This document shows positions 33,536 through 43,559 of a stretch of 64,000 nucleotides of DNA, piece by piece. The position numbers were made by a program, and so were the translations under genes. Every line of letters starts with the position of its first letter. Positions within the stretch are counted from its first letter, which is position 1. The notes under the pieces are model-generated. The model searched no databases. It worked only from the letters and a program-made list of their open reading frames with translations, and had not been told where the DNA came from. This DNA is from Prosopocoilus inquinatus (Eukaryota; Arthropoda; Insecta; Coleoptera; Lucanidae), in assembly GCA_036172665.1 (NCBI GenBank), contig CM069870.1, positions 20,558,001-20,622,000 on the forward strand, in the 5' to 3' direction.

Positions 33536-34990
33536 TTAGAAAGCTAAGCTGATACTCTCACAAGTTAAGAACAGTTCCTAGAATCATTGGTTTCTATGAA
33601 CCGAAACATATTTTCTTCGCCAAATCTGGACTGGAAATCCTTTGCTATTATTACTTCAGCAAAATGCATCAAGTCTCTATGTTACGTTAAGTGTATGATC
33701 AGTATTGATAGAATTTATTTTTATTCTTAAGTCTTATTTCATCTTGTTCTTTAATTAATTTATTATTATTATTTAAATACATAGATATAACTAAAAAAAT
33801 CAATTGCCTTTGATTAAAACATAATATATAAATAATTATTTAAAATTATTTAAAACCACCTTGTTTGTAAATTTTATTTCAACAGGATTAATATTTTTCA
33901 AAGTACTTTTTATTTTAGAATTTTAATTTAGTTTTTTGTGATTTTTTTTATTCACTTGGTTTGAGTTCACTTACGTTCAATTCCAGTTGCATGGAATTCA
34001 CTTAGCCTCTCTGCAATTGGATTAGGTTGACCTTGAACTGCTTTTTAATTTTGAAAACGAAAATTAAAAGTGTGTATTTATTGCTACAAACCGCGTGTAG
34101 AAGCAAGATTTGTGCTGAGAAAATTGACTTACTTAACTTACTGTACTTACAGTACAGTCAGCAGCTTCAGTCGTGAAGGGTGCGGGTGTTAACTAAACGC
34201 GACAATAAAGAAAAAAGAAATGACTCACTTTATACAACAATCAAGCATGTCAACAATCATAGTGCGTGCGCATCCTTAATATCACCCTAATATGTGCGCA
34301 TCTTAAAATTGTTCACGTTATTAAAACCATGTAAGTAAAAGCAAAAATGTTTGCAAATCTGACACCTTCAAAGGACTTCAACAAATGGCGGATAGGTCAC
34401 TTGCTTTACAGACAAAATAGACACATAATATTTTAAATTTTAAAATGTATTTCACTTGGCATGAAGCGTCCAAGGACAACATTGTGAAACTCTAATACAG
34501 TCGTCGGGGTAAGGGCATAGCGCTCCCGAAGGTAAGGTTTGCGCGAATCGGAAACACTGTGACATCAATACGAACCAACCGCATGTATAATGACATAAAG
34601 AAGGCCCCTATAGCGTTAAAGGTCGAATGTGAGCGCAATTTAATCTCTTGGTCATTTTCTTAAAATTTTTATTTTTTTAAGTTTTGGACAGTTTTTTTTG
34701 TTTGATTCTTTCTTATTCTCTTCTTTGTTTGGATTCACATTTAAATTTTTTATTTTTGTTTTGCAGGAAAGGTTTGCGCAAATCGGAAATACCGTGATAT
34801 TATTAGGAAACAACCGCGTGTATGATGACATAAAGAAGGCCCGATAGCGTTAATGGTCGAGTGTGAACGCAATTTAATATCTTCGTAATTTTCTTGAAAT
34901 TTTTAATTTTTTAAGTTTGGGACAGTTTTTTTGTTTGATTTTTGTTATTCTCTTCTTGGTTTGGGTTCACATTAAAATTTTTTATTTTTG
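33536..34990 (+). repeat. 1.4-kb dispersed repeat, copy 1
   Basis: Collinear with 54908-56236: shared blocks include GCTGATACTCTCACAAGTTA, CGCCAAATCTGGACTGGAAA, GACCGCGTGTAGAAGCAAGA-like and AATCGGAAACACTGTGACAT. Each copy has an internal tandem duplication of about 235 bp marked by AAAGGTTTGCGCRAATCGGA and GGACAGTTTTTTTTGTTTGA. This copy holds about 100 bp (near 34400-34510) missing from the other. The other carries extra sequence near 55030-55150. No coding sequence or terminal repeat found; a long noncoding retroelement or decayed transposon is possible. Confidence 0.8.
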
Positions 34991-34999
34991 TTTTAATTT

Positions 35000-36000
35000 T
35001 GAACACTTTTTAAAAATGTAAACAGATATGTTCATGAAAGAGCGTCAAAATATGTTCTGCACAAGGAAGCTTGAAAATTTAACAGCGGGCCTGTATAGCA
35101 TTTTAACCTGAGGACCTTTACTTTTGCATTTCACTGTACATACTCTTAGTTGCCATCGGAACATTTAAATGTATAGAGGATGAAACTTAAAAATCAGCAT
35201 CAATTTTTTATATAATTGTCAGAAACAATTGTGCTTATTAAATACTACATATTATTAAAGAAAGAAAGTATACACCGTAATTCAGAAATGATATTTCCAG
35301 AGAAAATAGAACATCAAAAAAAAAGGTCTCCTTTTTATGTAATTTTTGAAGGAGAGGTGAAAAATTTTGTTTTTTGGCAATATCTTCTGGATCCTTTAAC
35401 TCATCAAACTAATATTTTAAACATAAGTAAAAGGCAGCCAACTGCGCATTAACAACATATTTGTTAGATCCTCCGTCCTTTTTAAAGGGTGCTTTTGTAA
35501 GGGTAGCTTTTAGTATTTTATCTCTAACTTTTTATTTTTTACATATTTCGTCAAAAATTGGTGAAGGAAATAATTTTTTGGATTATTTGGCACAAAAAAG
35601 GTTCTCTTATTGCATTTCGATAAACTCAACCGTTTTGAATCAATTGAGGTTTAAAATTTACGATGCAACTATTACGTAATGTTAATACCCTAAAATTTTG
35701 GCAATTTCTTATTTTTCACTTTTCGAAAAAAAATATATAAAAAACTGTTCTTATTTTTGATGTTCTGTTTACCCTGAAAATATCAGGAGACATTACTGAA
35801 TCACGGTATATTTAGGTACTCCAGTTTAGTTAAGTAAGTTAATTAATTTCTCAGAACTCTAACCTATCCCATTTATAAAAAAAAAACAAAGACAAATTAA
35901 ACAAATTACCAAAAAAATTTGCCTGTTGCGATAATTTTTTGCAGAGTGGTAAAATTCGTTTATACATTTCAAAAGTCACGGTAAAAGATATAAAGGTGTT
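35000..36000. other. AT-rich DNA, nothing recognised
   Basis: Two plus-strand open frames of 70-80 codons (35216-35452, 35461-35679) follow one another, without a recognisable domain. The second begins at a non-ATG codon. A decayed coding exon is conceivable but not supported. Confidence 0.4.
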
Positions 36001-37850
36001 CCGACGTGGCATGTGTTATGGGCACCGAAAGTAAGATTAGTGTGCGAGAGAAGCGTCTGATCACGAGAAGGCTGTTGACCGTCGAACATGCCGTAGAAAA
36101 GAAATCCGCTAGATGAGTCAACAATGTTTACGACTCGATCGCATTTTTTTATGACATAACATCGCGTATATACCTGCGGCACGCGCAAAAACGCAAGTGT
36201 TCGACTCTATCGGCCCTCTTTTCTTATTATCTTTTCGCATATTCTACTGTAACTAGAAGTAACCAACGCAACTTAAACACATTCTCATTTTTTTACAAAT
36301 TTTAATAATTACGACCTGCCACATTCAGATTTGCAATCACTCCGATATTACTCGAGCTTCAGCAATCCGTATCGAACAAGCAAATTCCATTGTGACATTT
36401 TAATCCGCGTGCAGATTATTGCCAAATGAAACTGCAGCGTCGCGGCGCGGCGCTTACACTTACTCGACGCGATCGGCTTTTGATGATCGGGCTTATTTGT
36501 AAAACGTTCCTCGGAACTGCTCGAAGTAAATTACGCGAGATTCACGTCAATCTTAATCAGGTGTCATTATGTATACAACGCCATGTGAGCCCGGGCGATG
36601 GTTTTAACTCCGCAATCTTAATTCGACTTAATGTGTTTGTTTGGTTCATCAGTCATAATGTTTGCAGGAGCTGCGTCTGGCAGGAAAATTATTTCAGTAT
36701 AATGCCAAAGCGTCGCAAGATTGATTCGTTTATTGTAAACAATATTGTCGGACGATTAGATTTTCTATAAAACCATTTAAAGTTTACGGATATAATTAAC
36801 ACGCTTGATCACATTCCAGAGTTATGAAATCATAGAGATCGGCGAAAAGCGACGCGCGGATGTTGAAACTGGAACGCATACATGCAAGCTTTTTGCAAAC
36901 TCAAGTACGACCTAGTTAAATGAGCAGATTTTTGTAAAAAAACGCGTGTAAATAGACCGAGCCGAATTCGGAACTTCAATCGTTAACTAAATCGTTAGTC
37001 CAATTCGCATCTTTAACCCTTATAGACGCCGCCGTCATTTTCCCAGGACTGCACTGACGTCGCCGCGCGATGTATTCGCCGCCCTTGGACGGTACATCCG
37101 CTCCGTGTAAGTCGAAGCCGTCGCCAGCAACACAAGTAATTGTCCGACCCGGTCCATCGTCCACCCCATTCCAAAAACGCAGGAGTTTTCATCGCGACGT
37201 TCCCAGCGAGAGAAAACCTCCGACCCCCAAAGATCGATTAACTCTAATCTAAATCAAACAAAAAGATATGTGTATTTTTGAAATTAAATTGTTTTAAAAG
37301 CTCTACCTACGCCCCTACAAACCGGAAGTCTCCTCGTGACATGGTCAAGGACATTCGTGACCTGGCGGAGTTTCTTCGTAACAACGTAGCCTCTGTTACA
37401 TGGTTGCAAACTGCAACTCGTTTAATTAAATGTTGCAAGAAGATTGTTCATGTTAGGAACACGCGACAAAAATATATCTGCTAAAGTGATACGGTGTAAG
37501 TTCACGTTAAAGTTAAGGTGTCTGACGGTAGGGTCGTGAGACAGTCTGCATATCGGAAGATTTAAGAATGAACTGATTAGTATTAGAAGAAAACAATACC
37601 AAGTGCTTCCTCAAGTTTTTTTGGGAGGCATCGCACCAAATTGCCCTAAGATCCCTGCGCCATTAAACTTGCAAGACGCTGGAGGATTGAAAAAGGGTGA
37701 CAAAAACAAACAAAAATAAAGAAAACTTGATTTTGGCCGTGATCAAAAGTAAATATTCTTTTTTTCTTCATCGCTATGTCCTATTTCTTTTAGCAAAACG
37801 TGTAAACTCCGGTTCACGATCTTTTGGTTTGAGATGAAGCCAAAAATCTT
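36000..37850. other. Locally GC-richer noncoding stretch
   Basis: 36.4-37.25 kb is richer in G, C and CpG than its surroundings. It carries overlapping open frames on opposite strands at 36976-37164 (minus) and 37070-37252 (plus), and a 114-codon plus frame at 36426-36770. None shows a domain or clear splice-flanked exon structure. A CpG-rich regulatory region or an exon of a rapidly evolving protein are both possible. Confidence 0.35.
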
Positions 37851-38210
37851 TCCCCTAACTTGTTTTCTACAAATATTTCAAGTATTATCAAAAATCACTT
37901 CTTTTTTATATCAAGTAGATTGTCTTTCTTCTAAGATTACACTTACTCTTCTAACACAAGGGTTCGATATTGAACCCCCAAGGGATCGATGAAAACTTGG
38001 AAAGGACTTCCCCTAACTTGTTTTCTTCACACGTCGACGGAATAGTGTTACAAATATTTTATGTTTTATCAAAAATTACTACTTTTTTCTATCAAGTAGA
38101 TTGTCTTTCTTCTAAAATTTCACTTACTCTTCTAACACAAGGGTGTTCGATATTGATCCCCCAAGGGATCGATGAAAATTTAGAAAGAACTTCTAGGGGT
38201 TCATGAAGGG
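37850..38210 (+). repeat. Tandem duplication, unit about 160-180 bp
   Basis: TCCCCTAACTTGTTTTCT (37851) returns at 38009. TATCAAGTAGATTGTCTTTC then CTTACTCTTCTAACACAAGG and CCCAAGGGATCGATGAAAA recur about 181 bp apart. The last block resembles the GGGTCGATGAACCT motif near 43.48 and 48.98 kb. Confidence 0.75.
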
Positions 38211-38299
38211 TCATATAACCTCTACGCTATTAATTATTAAAAAATAAGTCCATCAATAAACAAGAAAACATTATTCGATTAAAATTGTTTTTCCTTTTG

Positions 38300-38970
38300 G
38301 TCAAGAGATGGTGCTCTAAATGGTGATATGATGGTGAGTCGAGATTTGATTTTACATTTTTCGATTTAATTCTGAAGAAAACATTTTTATTACTACTAGC
38401 ACCTACATAGTATTAAGACAAAATCAATGGAACTCGATTAAGACAACTTTCGCTTTAAACGAATTGAAATAAATAAGCGGAGAGATGGCACTTTAAATTT
38501 AGAAATTCTTAGTAATTCGGACTTAGTTCCAACTTTCGATTAAACTAAATGCAAAGCAGGAGACGAAGTTGCTTGAAGTGTCAACGTGAATACGATATCT
38601 TGCTGTTTGCGTGAAATTAAAGATTAAGACGGCTTTCATTTTTGGTCGAGAGATGGCGCTCTGAATAATTTCCCTCACACCGTTTATATATGTATTTTCA
38701 ATTTAATTTTTAGATACAATCGTTGCGAAGTTAATAGTCAAGGTGCGGTCTGAGAACGTCAGAATGCTGTCATAGCAGTTTGCTTTTAATCAAGAGATGG
38801 CGCTGTGAATGATTCCGTTTACGCCGTTGGTTTTATACTTTGAAATTGAAATCATTGCGCGAAGTCAGAGTTAAGCTGGGAAGGTAGACGTGAAAATGAA
38901 ATGCTATTGTGGGAATTCTCATCAAAATCGTATTTTCTTTCTCTCAAGAGATGGCGCTGTGTGCGACTCC
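38300..38970 (+). repeat. AGATGGCGCT repeat array 2, five units
   Basis: The core is at 38306 (AGATGGTGCT), 38483 (AGATGGCACT), 38651, 38795 and 38949 (all AGATGGCGCT), spaced 177, 168, 144 and 154 bp. A preceding TGGTCRAG or TNTCAAG block is partly shared. The rest of the unit is much less conserved than the 10-bp core. The core fits the degenerate CTCF consensus AGRKGGCRSY as I know it, which raises a possible insulator-protein site; that is inference only. Confidence 0.65.
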
Positions 38971-39524
38971 TATTACGCAATGATTTAGCGTTTACAAAAT
39001 AATACCTACTCTTGAAGTTAGAATGCAAAATGACGGAAGAAAAAGAGAGAGTATTTTTAACTCAACAAATTATGGTCTAAATCTAAAACTAATCGCGGAT
39101 GCTTAAACAAGGTTAGGAATTCCTACTCTGGCAGTTCAAATTAAAAAAAAAATTAATCTTTTAAAAGGAGATATATTAGAATAAAATATAATTACTGCAA
39201 AACATGAAAATGATGAATAAGCAAATTTAGAACACGATTTAGGAAATATAAAGATTTTGACAGTCATAATAAATTTGAATCAAGGTTAGAATAATTAACA
39301 TACTGTTTGTTCTCGTGATGGCCCAACATTGGGCGCCAATTTGTGTAGAGTACAGATTATATGGTTTATCCTCGTGGTGGCTTCATGTCGGGTGCCGCCT
39401 TCATCAACATATAACTAAGAGGTCTGATGCAGAAATTCAAAAGAAAAAGTAAACACGTTTAAGATTTTAAATTAAATTTAAATTACTCCGACAAAATCAT
39501 TTATTTTATATGCGAATTTGTACA
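38970..39524. other. Noncoding, nothing recognised
   Basis: AT-rich. A short direct resemblance (CTCGTGATGGCCCAACATTG near 39314 and CTCGTGGTGGCTTCATGTCG near 39372) suggests an old 58-bp duplication. Confidence 0.45.
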
Positions 39525-39690
39525 TGAATCGAGGAATTGATGCATCGATCAAGCAATAGAACGTTGAAGCAGTGTACTGATGGAACGATGAAACGATGAA
39601 GTGATGCGTAGATGGATTGATAAAGTGATGCATCGATTGATCGATGAAGCAATAAATCGACTAAGCGATGGATCGATAATGAATTAATCG
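39525..39690 (+). repeat. Degenerate GATGAAGYGATG minisatellite
   Basis: A run of related units such as GATGCATCGATCAAGCAATA, GATGAAACGATGAAGTGATG and GATCGATGAAGCAATAAATC, built on about 8-12 bp steps. Confidence 0.65.
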
Positions 39691-39706
39691 TAATTTATTA
39701 CGTTGA

Positions 39707-40640
39707 TAATCATCCTCGTCGCAAAATAATCGTATAAATTGTCCCACGCCCAGATATAGTTTTGTGATGCAATTCGCAGACTGATTTTTCTGTAAATCTC
39801 ATGGCATTCCGGCAATAAATTATTAAATTTTGCTGTTTGGGCATTTCTAATTGCCTTAAGTAAACTTTTATCGGCCCGGAATTTCTATTTTTGCATTGGT
39901 TGCACAATCCTGGAGAAGCGTCTGCAAACTGCGTTTCCCAAGCATTTCGTGGGGATTAAATTGGATGTTTATTCTAAACAGCGAGACTGGCCAAACAATT
40001 CAGCAACCAAAGTCTAAATTTTTGTGTTATATGGTCCCTGCGGTTTACATTTTTTTGTCCACTTGTTATCTCGACAAAAAAATAATTTAAATTAAATTTC
40101 GATCACACTACTTGAAGTTTGACGCCATTGTTGGTGGATTTTGCTTATGTAACGATGATTTCGATTCGTCCAAACCCTTCCGTCGATAGGGGTAAAGCCT
40201 AAGTTTCCTAGGATAACAGCATCGTAATATGGCAGTCTTAATATGAGGTGAATGACGTCATGTAACGTAGAAAAATGATGTACATTCGCGTAAAGCAATC
40301 AAGAAAAAGCGATGTGTATTTATTTTATATATTACATAATGATCTATCTGGATTTGACGTTACTCACATATTTAGAAAGCGAGGAGCCACCAAAAGAGGG
40401 TTCCAAATGTTTAGAAAACCTTTTACGTATTTTTAGATGACGGTGACGTTTGCCGTTTTCTAGAAAACCAAATATACTTAATGTTCTTAGCACGTTTTGT
40501 GTGACGTCATTCACCGCCAAATTACGGCCGCTATTTTACGGCAGCGTTATCCTAGGAAACCGAGGCTTTAGGCCAAATTTGGCTTTATTAATTTGTGACG
40601 TGCAATGATCGTTGTGATATCCTCAAGGCACGGTGGTGAT
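39707..40640 (+). repeat. Dispersed repeat copy, partner 61355-61930
   Basis: Shared with 61.36-61.93 kb: GTCGCAAAATRATCGTAT, TTGCCTTAAGTNAAACTTT-like, TCGGCCCGGARTTT, TTGCACAATC, GATTCGTCCAARCCCTTC and TTTGGCTTTATTAATTTGTG. This copy is interrupted by a 0.38-kb insertion at 40193-40570 that the partner lacks. No coding sequence recognised. Confidence 0.75.
40193..40570. mobile_element. Small TA-duplicating element (MITE), 0.37 kb
   Basis: Inverted ends AAGCCTAAGTTTCCTAGGAT and complement of GTTATCCTAGGAAACCGAGG, followed inside by TGACGTCA-containing blocks on both sides. TA flanks both ends (40193-40194, 40569-40570). The paralogous repeat at 61.86 kb has a single TA at this point, an empty site that confirms the insertion limits. 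A related right end is at about 56940-57000, inside the hAT there. Tc1/mariner-type is likely. Confidence 0.8.
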
Positions 40641-40825
40641 TGTGGCGATGCGTTCGTCTGGAACACGGTACACAATTTTGTGTTGACGAGAAACCTCGGG
40701 GATGAATTCCTATATTAAACGAAATTTGTCGGCTTTTAACTGACTGTCTTGGTGGATGGAAACTCTTTCGAGTTGTCTCAGCCTGTCCCCGTTGCCATGG
40801 ATACGTATGTTTGCGATTGATATAG

Positions 40826-41088
40826 GCTTTTACTTACTATATTTTAGAAAAATTTTGTGCAAATCGTTTTTGATTGCAGTGAGAACCTCGAGCAGCCTCT
40901 GGACAGCTGTTTCAGCCCTGCTTGGGGCTTCTTCAGCAGAAATCTTTCATTATGCTTTGACAGCAAGCATGGCCGCCTTGCATGGGGGACTCATTAGGAG
41001 CAAATCCCGCTTCAATTTGTCTATCCTACTGCAATGTTAGGTCAAAAAGCGATAGTAAGATGTCGCTATTTTATATGCTTTTACTTAC
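40826..41088. mobile_element. Retrozyme-like element, short inverted copy
   Basis: Exact 12-bp duplication GCTTTTACTTAC at 40826-40837 and 41077-41088. The minus-strand arm (about 40838-40941) runs from the ribozyme region outward to GCACAAAATTTTTCTAAAAT. The plus-strand arm (about 40942-41076) starts at ATCTTTCATTATGC and ends at GTCGCTATTTTATAT. Together they make up less than one 312-bp unit, joined head-to-head with part of helix I deleted. The outer ends match those of the longer copies. Confidence 0.85.
40888..40941 (-). ncRNA. Truncated hammerhead ribozyme H
   Basis: Minus strand core CTGAAGA (plus positions 40930-40936), helices II and III and C17 (complement of 40902) are intact. 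The 5' strand of distal helix I is missing at the inversion junction, leaving only proximal CTG/CAG pairs. Cleavage would fall between 40901 and 40902. Confidence 0.7.
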
Positions 41089-41089
41089 G

Positions 41090-42850
41090 TATTGGAACAG
41101 TGTATAAGCATAAGAAAATGGGAAAATTTATTGATTTAATTAAACGAAAATTGCAGAAAATTCACGACGAGGAAAAAGATAAGTTTTTAAATGAGAAGTG
41201 TAAAAGTACTTCTATTTTAATAATAAACGCAAAGTCATTGCGCAACTTAAATTGTGTGCAAGTAAGTATGTAAGTACATACTAGTACATCCTCGTGATAT
41301 TTCATAAAGCATGAAATACACACGTTATTACGCTGATATTCCCCAAATGAGCAGCTCACCACTATCAACAATAATTCTTATCACCTACATAGATAGGTTT
41401 GCTTTACATAAACACTGAGCAAATAATTTTACTGTCTGCATTATCTGCAATTTCACTCTATCAAAATGTTTACCCGACGAGATCATTGATAAAGGTCTGT
41501 TGCTGCAAGGTATTAAATTAAAATCGAGCGCACCTACTTTTATAAAACGGTGTTAATTAATAATGCCTGTAACCGGGGGCTCGATATTTCGATGAGTTTG
41601 CATTTCTTGATCGTCATCGTCACCTCCATCGTCATTAGTGTCGTCCTTTATTTAATTAACACGGCTATACTTTATTTAGGACAAAAAAAGGCAGCTAATT
41701 CGTTTGCAAGTTTATTACTTCGCCAGTAATTGACTTCCCATAAAACTTATAAAACCAATTATTGGTTATCCTCTTTTATTGTTTGATCCAAGTATATACT
41801 ATACATACATATACCTTTTGATGGCCGACGTTTATTTCATCAGGAAATCATGCGGCTTAAATAAAGGCATCAAAAATATACTACCGTTTCCTTTATTAAA
41901 ATGAATATACTGGTGATCAGTGATCAGTGAGGGCAATAAAAAGCGACCTAAATTTGGGGAGCGACAACGCGACGAGCGGCCATAAAACCTTCATAACCTT
42001 CATGCATGTTTATTTTACTTTATTGCTTCGCCCGTCCTTGTTAAAAGGATGTGATGTCCTTTTGATTGATGATTATTATTATTATTATTATTCTGTGGCA
42101 AATAATTTATCGTTTTATTGCCGAAATTCTCATTAGGTAGACATTCTCGATACGCAAAGAACTGAAAGAATTACATCATTAATATCGGTTGCCACTATAC
42201 ATATCAATTCTGTATCAAAGAAGCATAATCTTTCATGTTAACAAGGCCAAATTTCAATATTAAAAAACATCAGTTCAAGTTCGGGTAACAAATGGTGCCA
42301 AATGAAAAAAATGAATCGAACTTTTAACGACTTATGGTCTTCCAGACCATAACAACGTGCTTAAAGAGGTAGCCCCACACTTCTCATTGCACAAGACCAG
42401 CTCTATATATTAATAATTATTTTCATAAATGTTTGTCTGCAAATAAAGTTAGGGAAACGGCAGGAAGCAAGAGTTTTGTTGTTGATAACATATGTGTTAA
42501 GTCTTTGTAAAGACAGAGCCAATGCAATGGTATCTAAGGAGACGACCTCCGTTCCGCCATACTGGTGTACGCACTGCGTCCCTTCTGTCAAATTGAGAGT
42601 GCAATTAATCTCTTTTTTCCTGCAATAAAACCCAATCGGGTTAGTTTTTTTATTAGTTTTTTAAGACAAAAATATGGAATCTTGTGTTATTCGTGTTTGT
42701 AGCATAGCAGGAAAGGAACATACCATAGGCAATTATCGAAAATGTAATCATTTGATAAGCGACTACAAAAAAAGGAAATATAAAAATAAATAGTATTATT
42801 TAATAATTTAATGTTACGGGCTCTTTTTGCGCTAAAAACTTTACACCTGA
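41090..42850. other. Noncoding, with an ATT microsatellite
   Basis: No gene recognised. A trinucleotide run of GATTATTATTATTATTATTA type lies near 42067-42092. The 41.10-41.27 kb open frame contains the short repeat shared with 1.33 kb and has no domain. Confidence 0.45.
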
Positions 42851-42854
42851 TTTC

Positions 42855-43440
42855 GTTAGGTAAGAATTACTTTTGCAGGCCACGGACTTGTCCTCAATCC
42901 GTCTCTGCCCGACGTTTTTACGGGCATTGCCACTTGCCAATTTTTTTGAAGCGTTCTCTTTCTACGTTCTGATTTCAAATTCTGTTTAGTCCACACCGTC
43001 TTTACTGAATAATGTTGACGCCTCCTTTAAAAGGATTCTTTTAAATTGAGAATTACCAACGGCCCAGATTTGCCTTGAATCCGTCTCTGTCCATCGTTTT
43101 CGCGGGCAGTGTCAGTTGTCATTTTTTTTTCTTGAACCGCTCTCTTTCTATGTTCTGAAATCAAATTCCATTTAGTCGACACCGTCGTTACTGAACAATT
43201 TTGACGCCTCCTTTAAAAGGATTCTTTTAAACTGAGAATTACCAACGGAACAGACTAGCCTTGAATCCATCTCTGTCCATCGTTTTCGCGAGCAGTGTCA
43301 GTTGTCAGTTTGAACCGCTCTTTTTTTAAGTTCTGATATCAAATTCCTTTTGGTCCGCTCTCCTTACTGAATGATTTTCGCGCCTTCTTTCAAAGGATTC
43401 TTTTTAATCAGGAATTACCAACGGAGTCGATATCAACCCG
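42855..43440 (+). repeat. Tandem array, period about 176-186 bp, three units
   Basis: GGATTCTTTTAAAYTGAGAA occurs at 43033 and 43219 and in altered form at 43395. Each unit has CTTGAATCCRTCTCTGTCCA, CGTTTTCGCGGGCAGTGTCA, then GTTCTGAAATCAAATTCC and GACGCCTCCTTTAAAAGG. The first unit, from about 42859, is the most diverged. No coding potential. Confidence 0.8.
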
Positions 43441-43469
43441 TTGGCAGTCAAGGAATACTTGAAAGGGGT

Positions 43470-43510
43470 TGGCTGGGGGGTCGATGAACCTTTATAGATC
43501 TTCTAGGAAG
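43470..43510 (+). repeat. GGGTCGATGAACCT motif, also near 48950-49045
   Basis: GGGGTCGATGAACCTTTATA near 43479 is echoed in a run of four at 48950-49045 (GGGGTCGATGAACATATAG, GGGTCGATGTACCT, AGGTCGATGTATCT, AGGTCGATGAACTG) and more weakly near 37980 and 38165. Copies lie at the edges of the A-rich tracts, suggesting a common composite repeat. Confidence 0.55.
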
Positions 43511-43559
43511 TCGGAGTTGAATGATGTAGAAAAATTACAAATAATATTAAATGAATTTG

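Noticed and set aside
39525..39690. Regular spaced repeats considered as a CRISPR-like array
   Set aside because: Units are short, degenerate and contiguous without unique spacers; it is a minisatellite in eukaryotic DNA.
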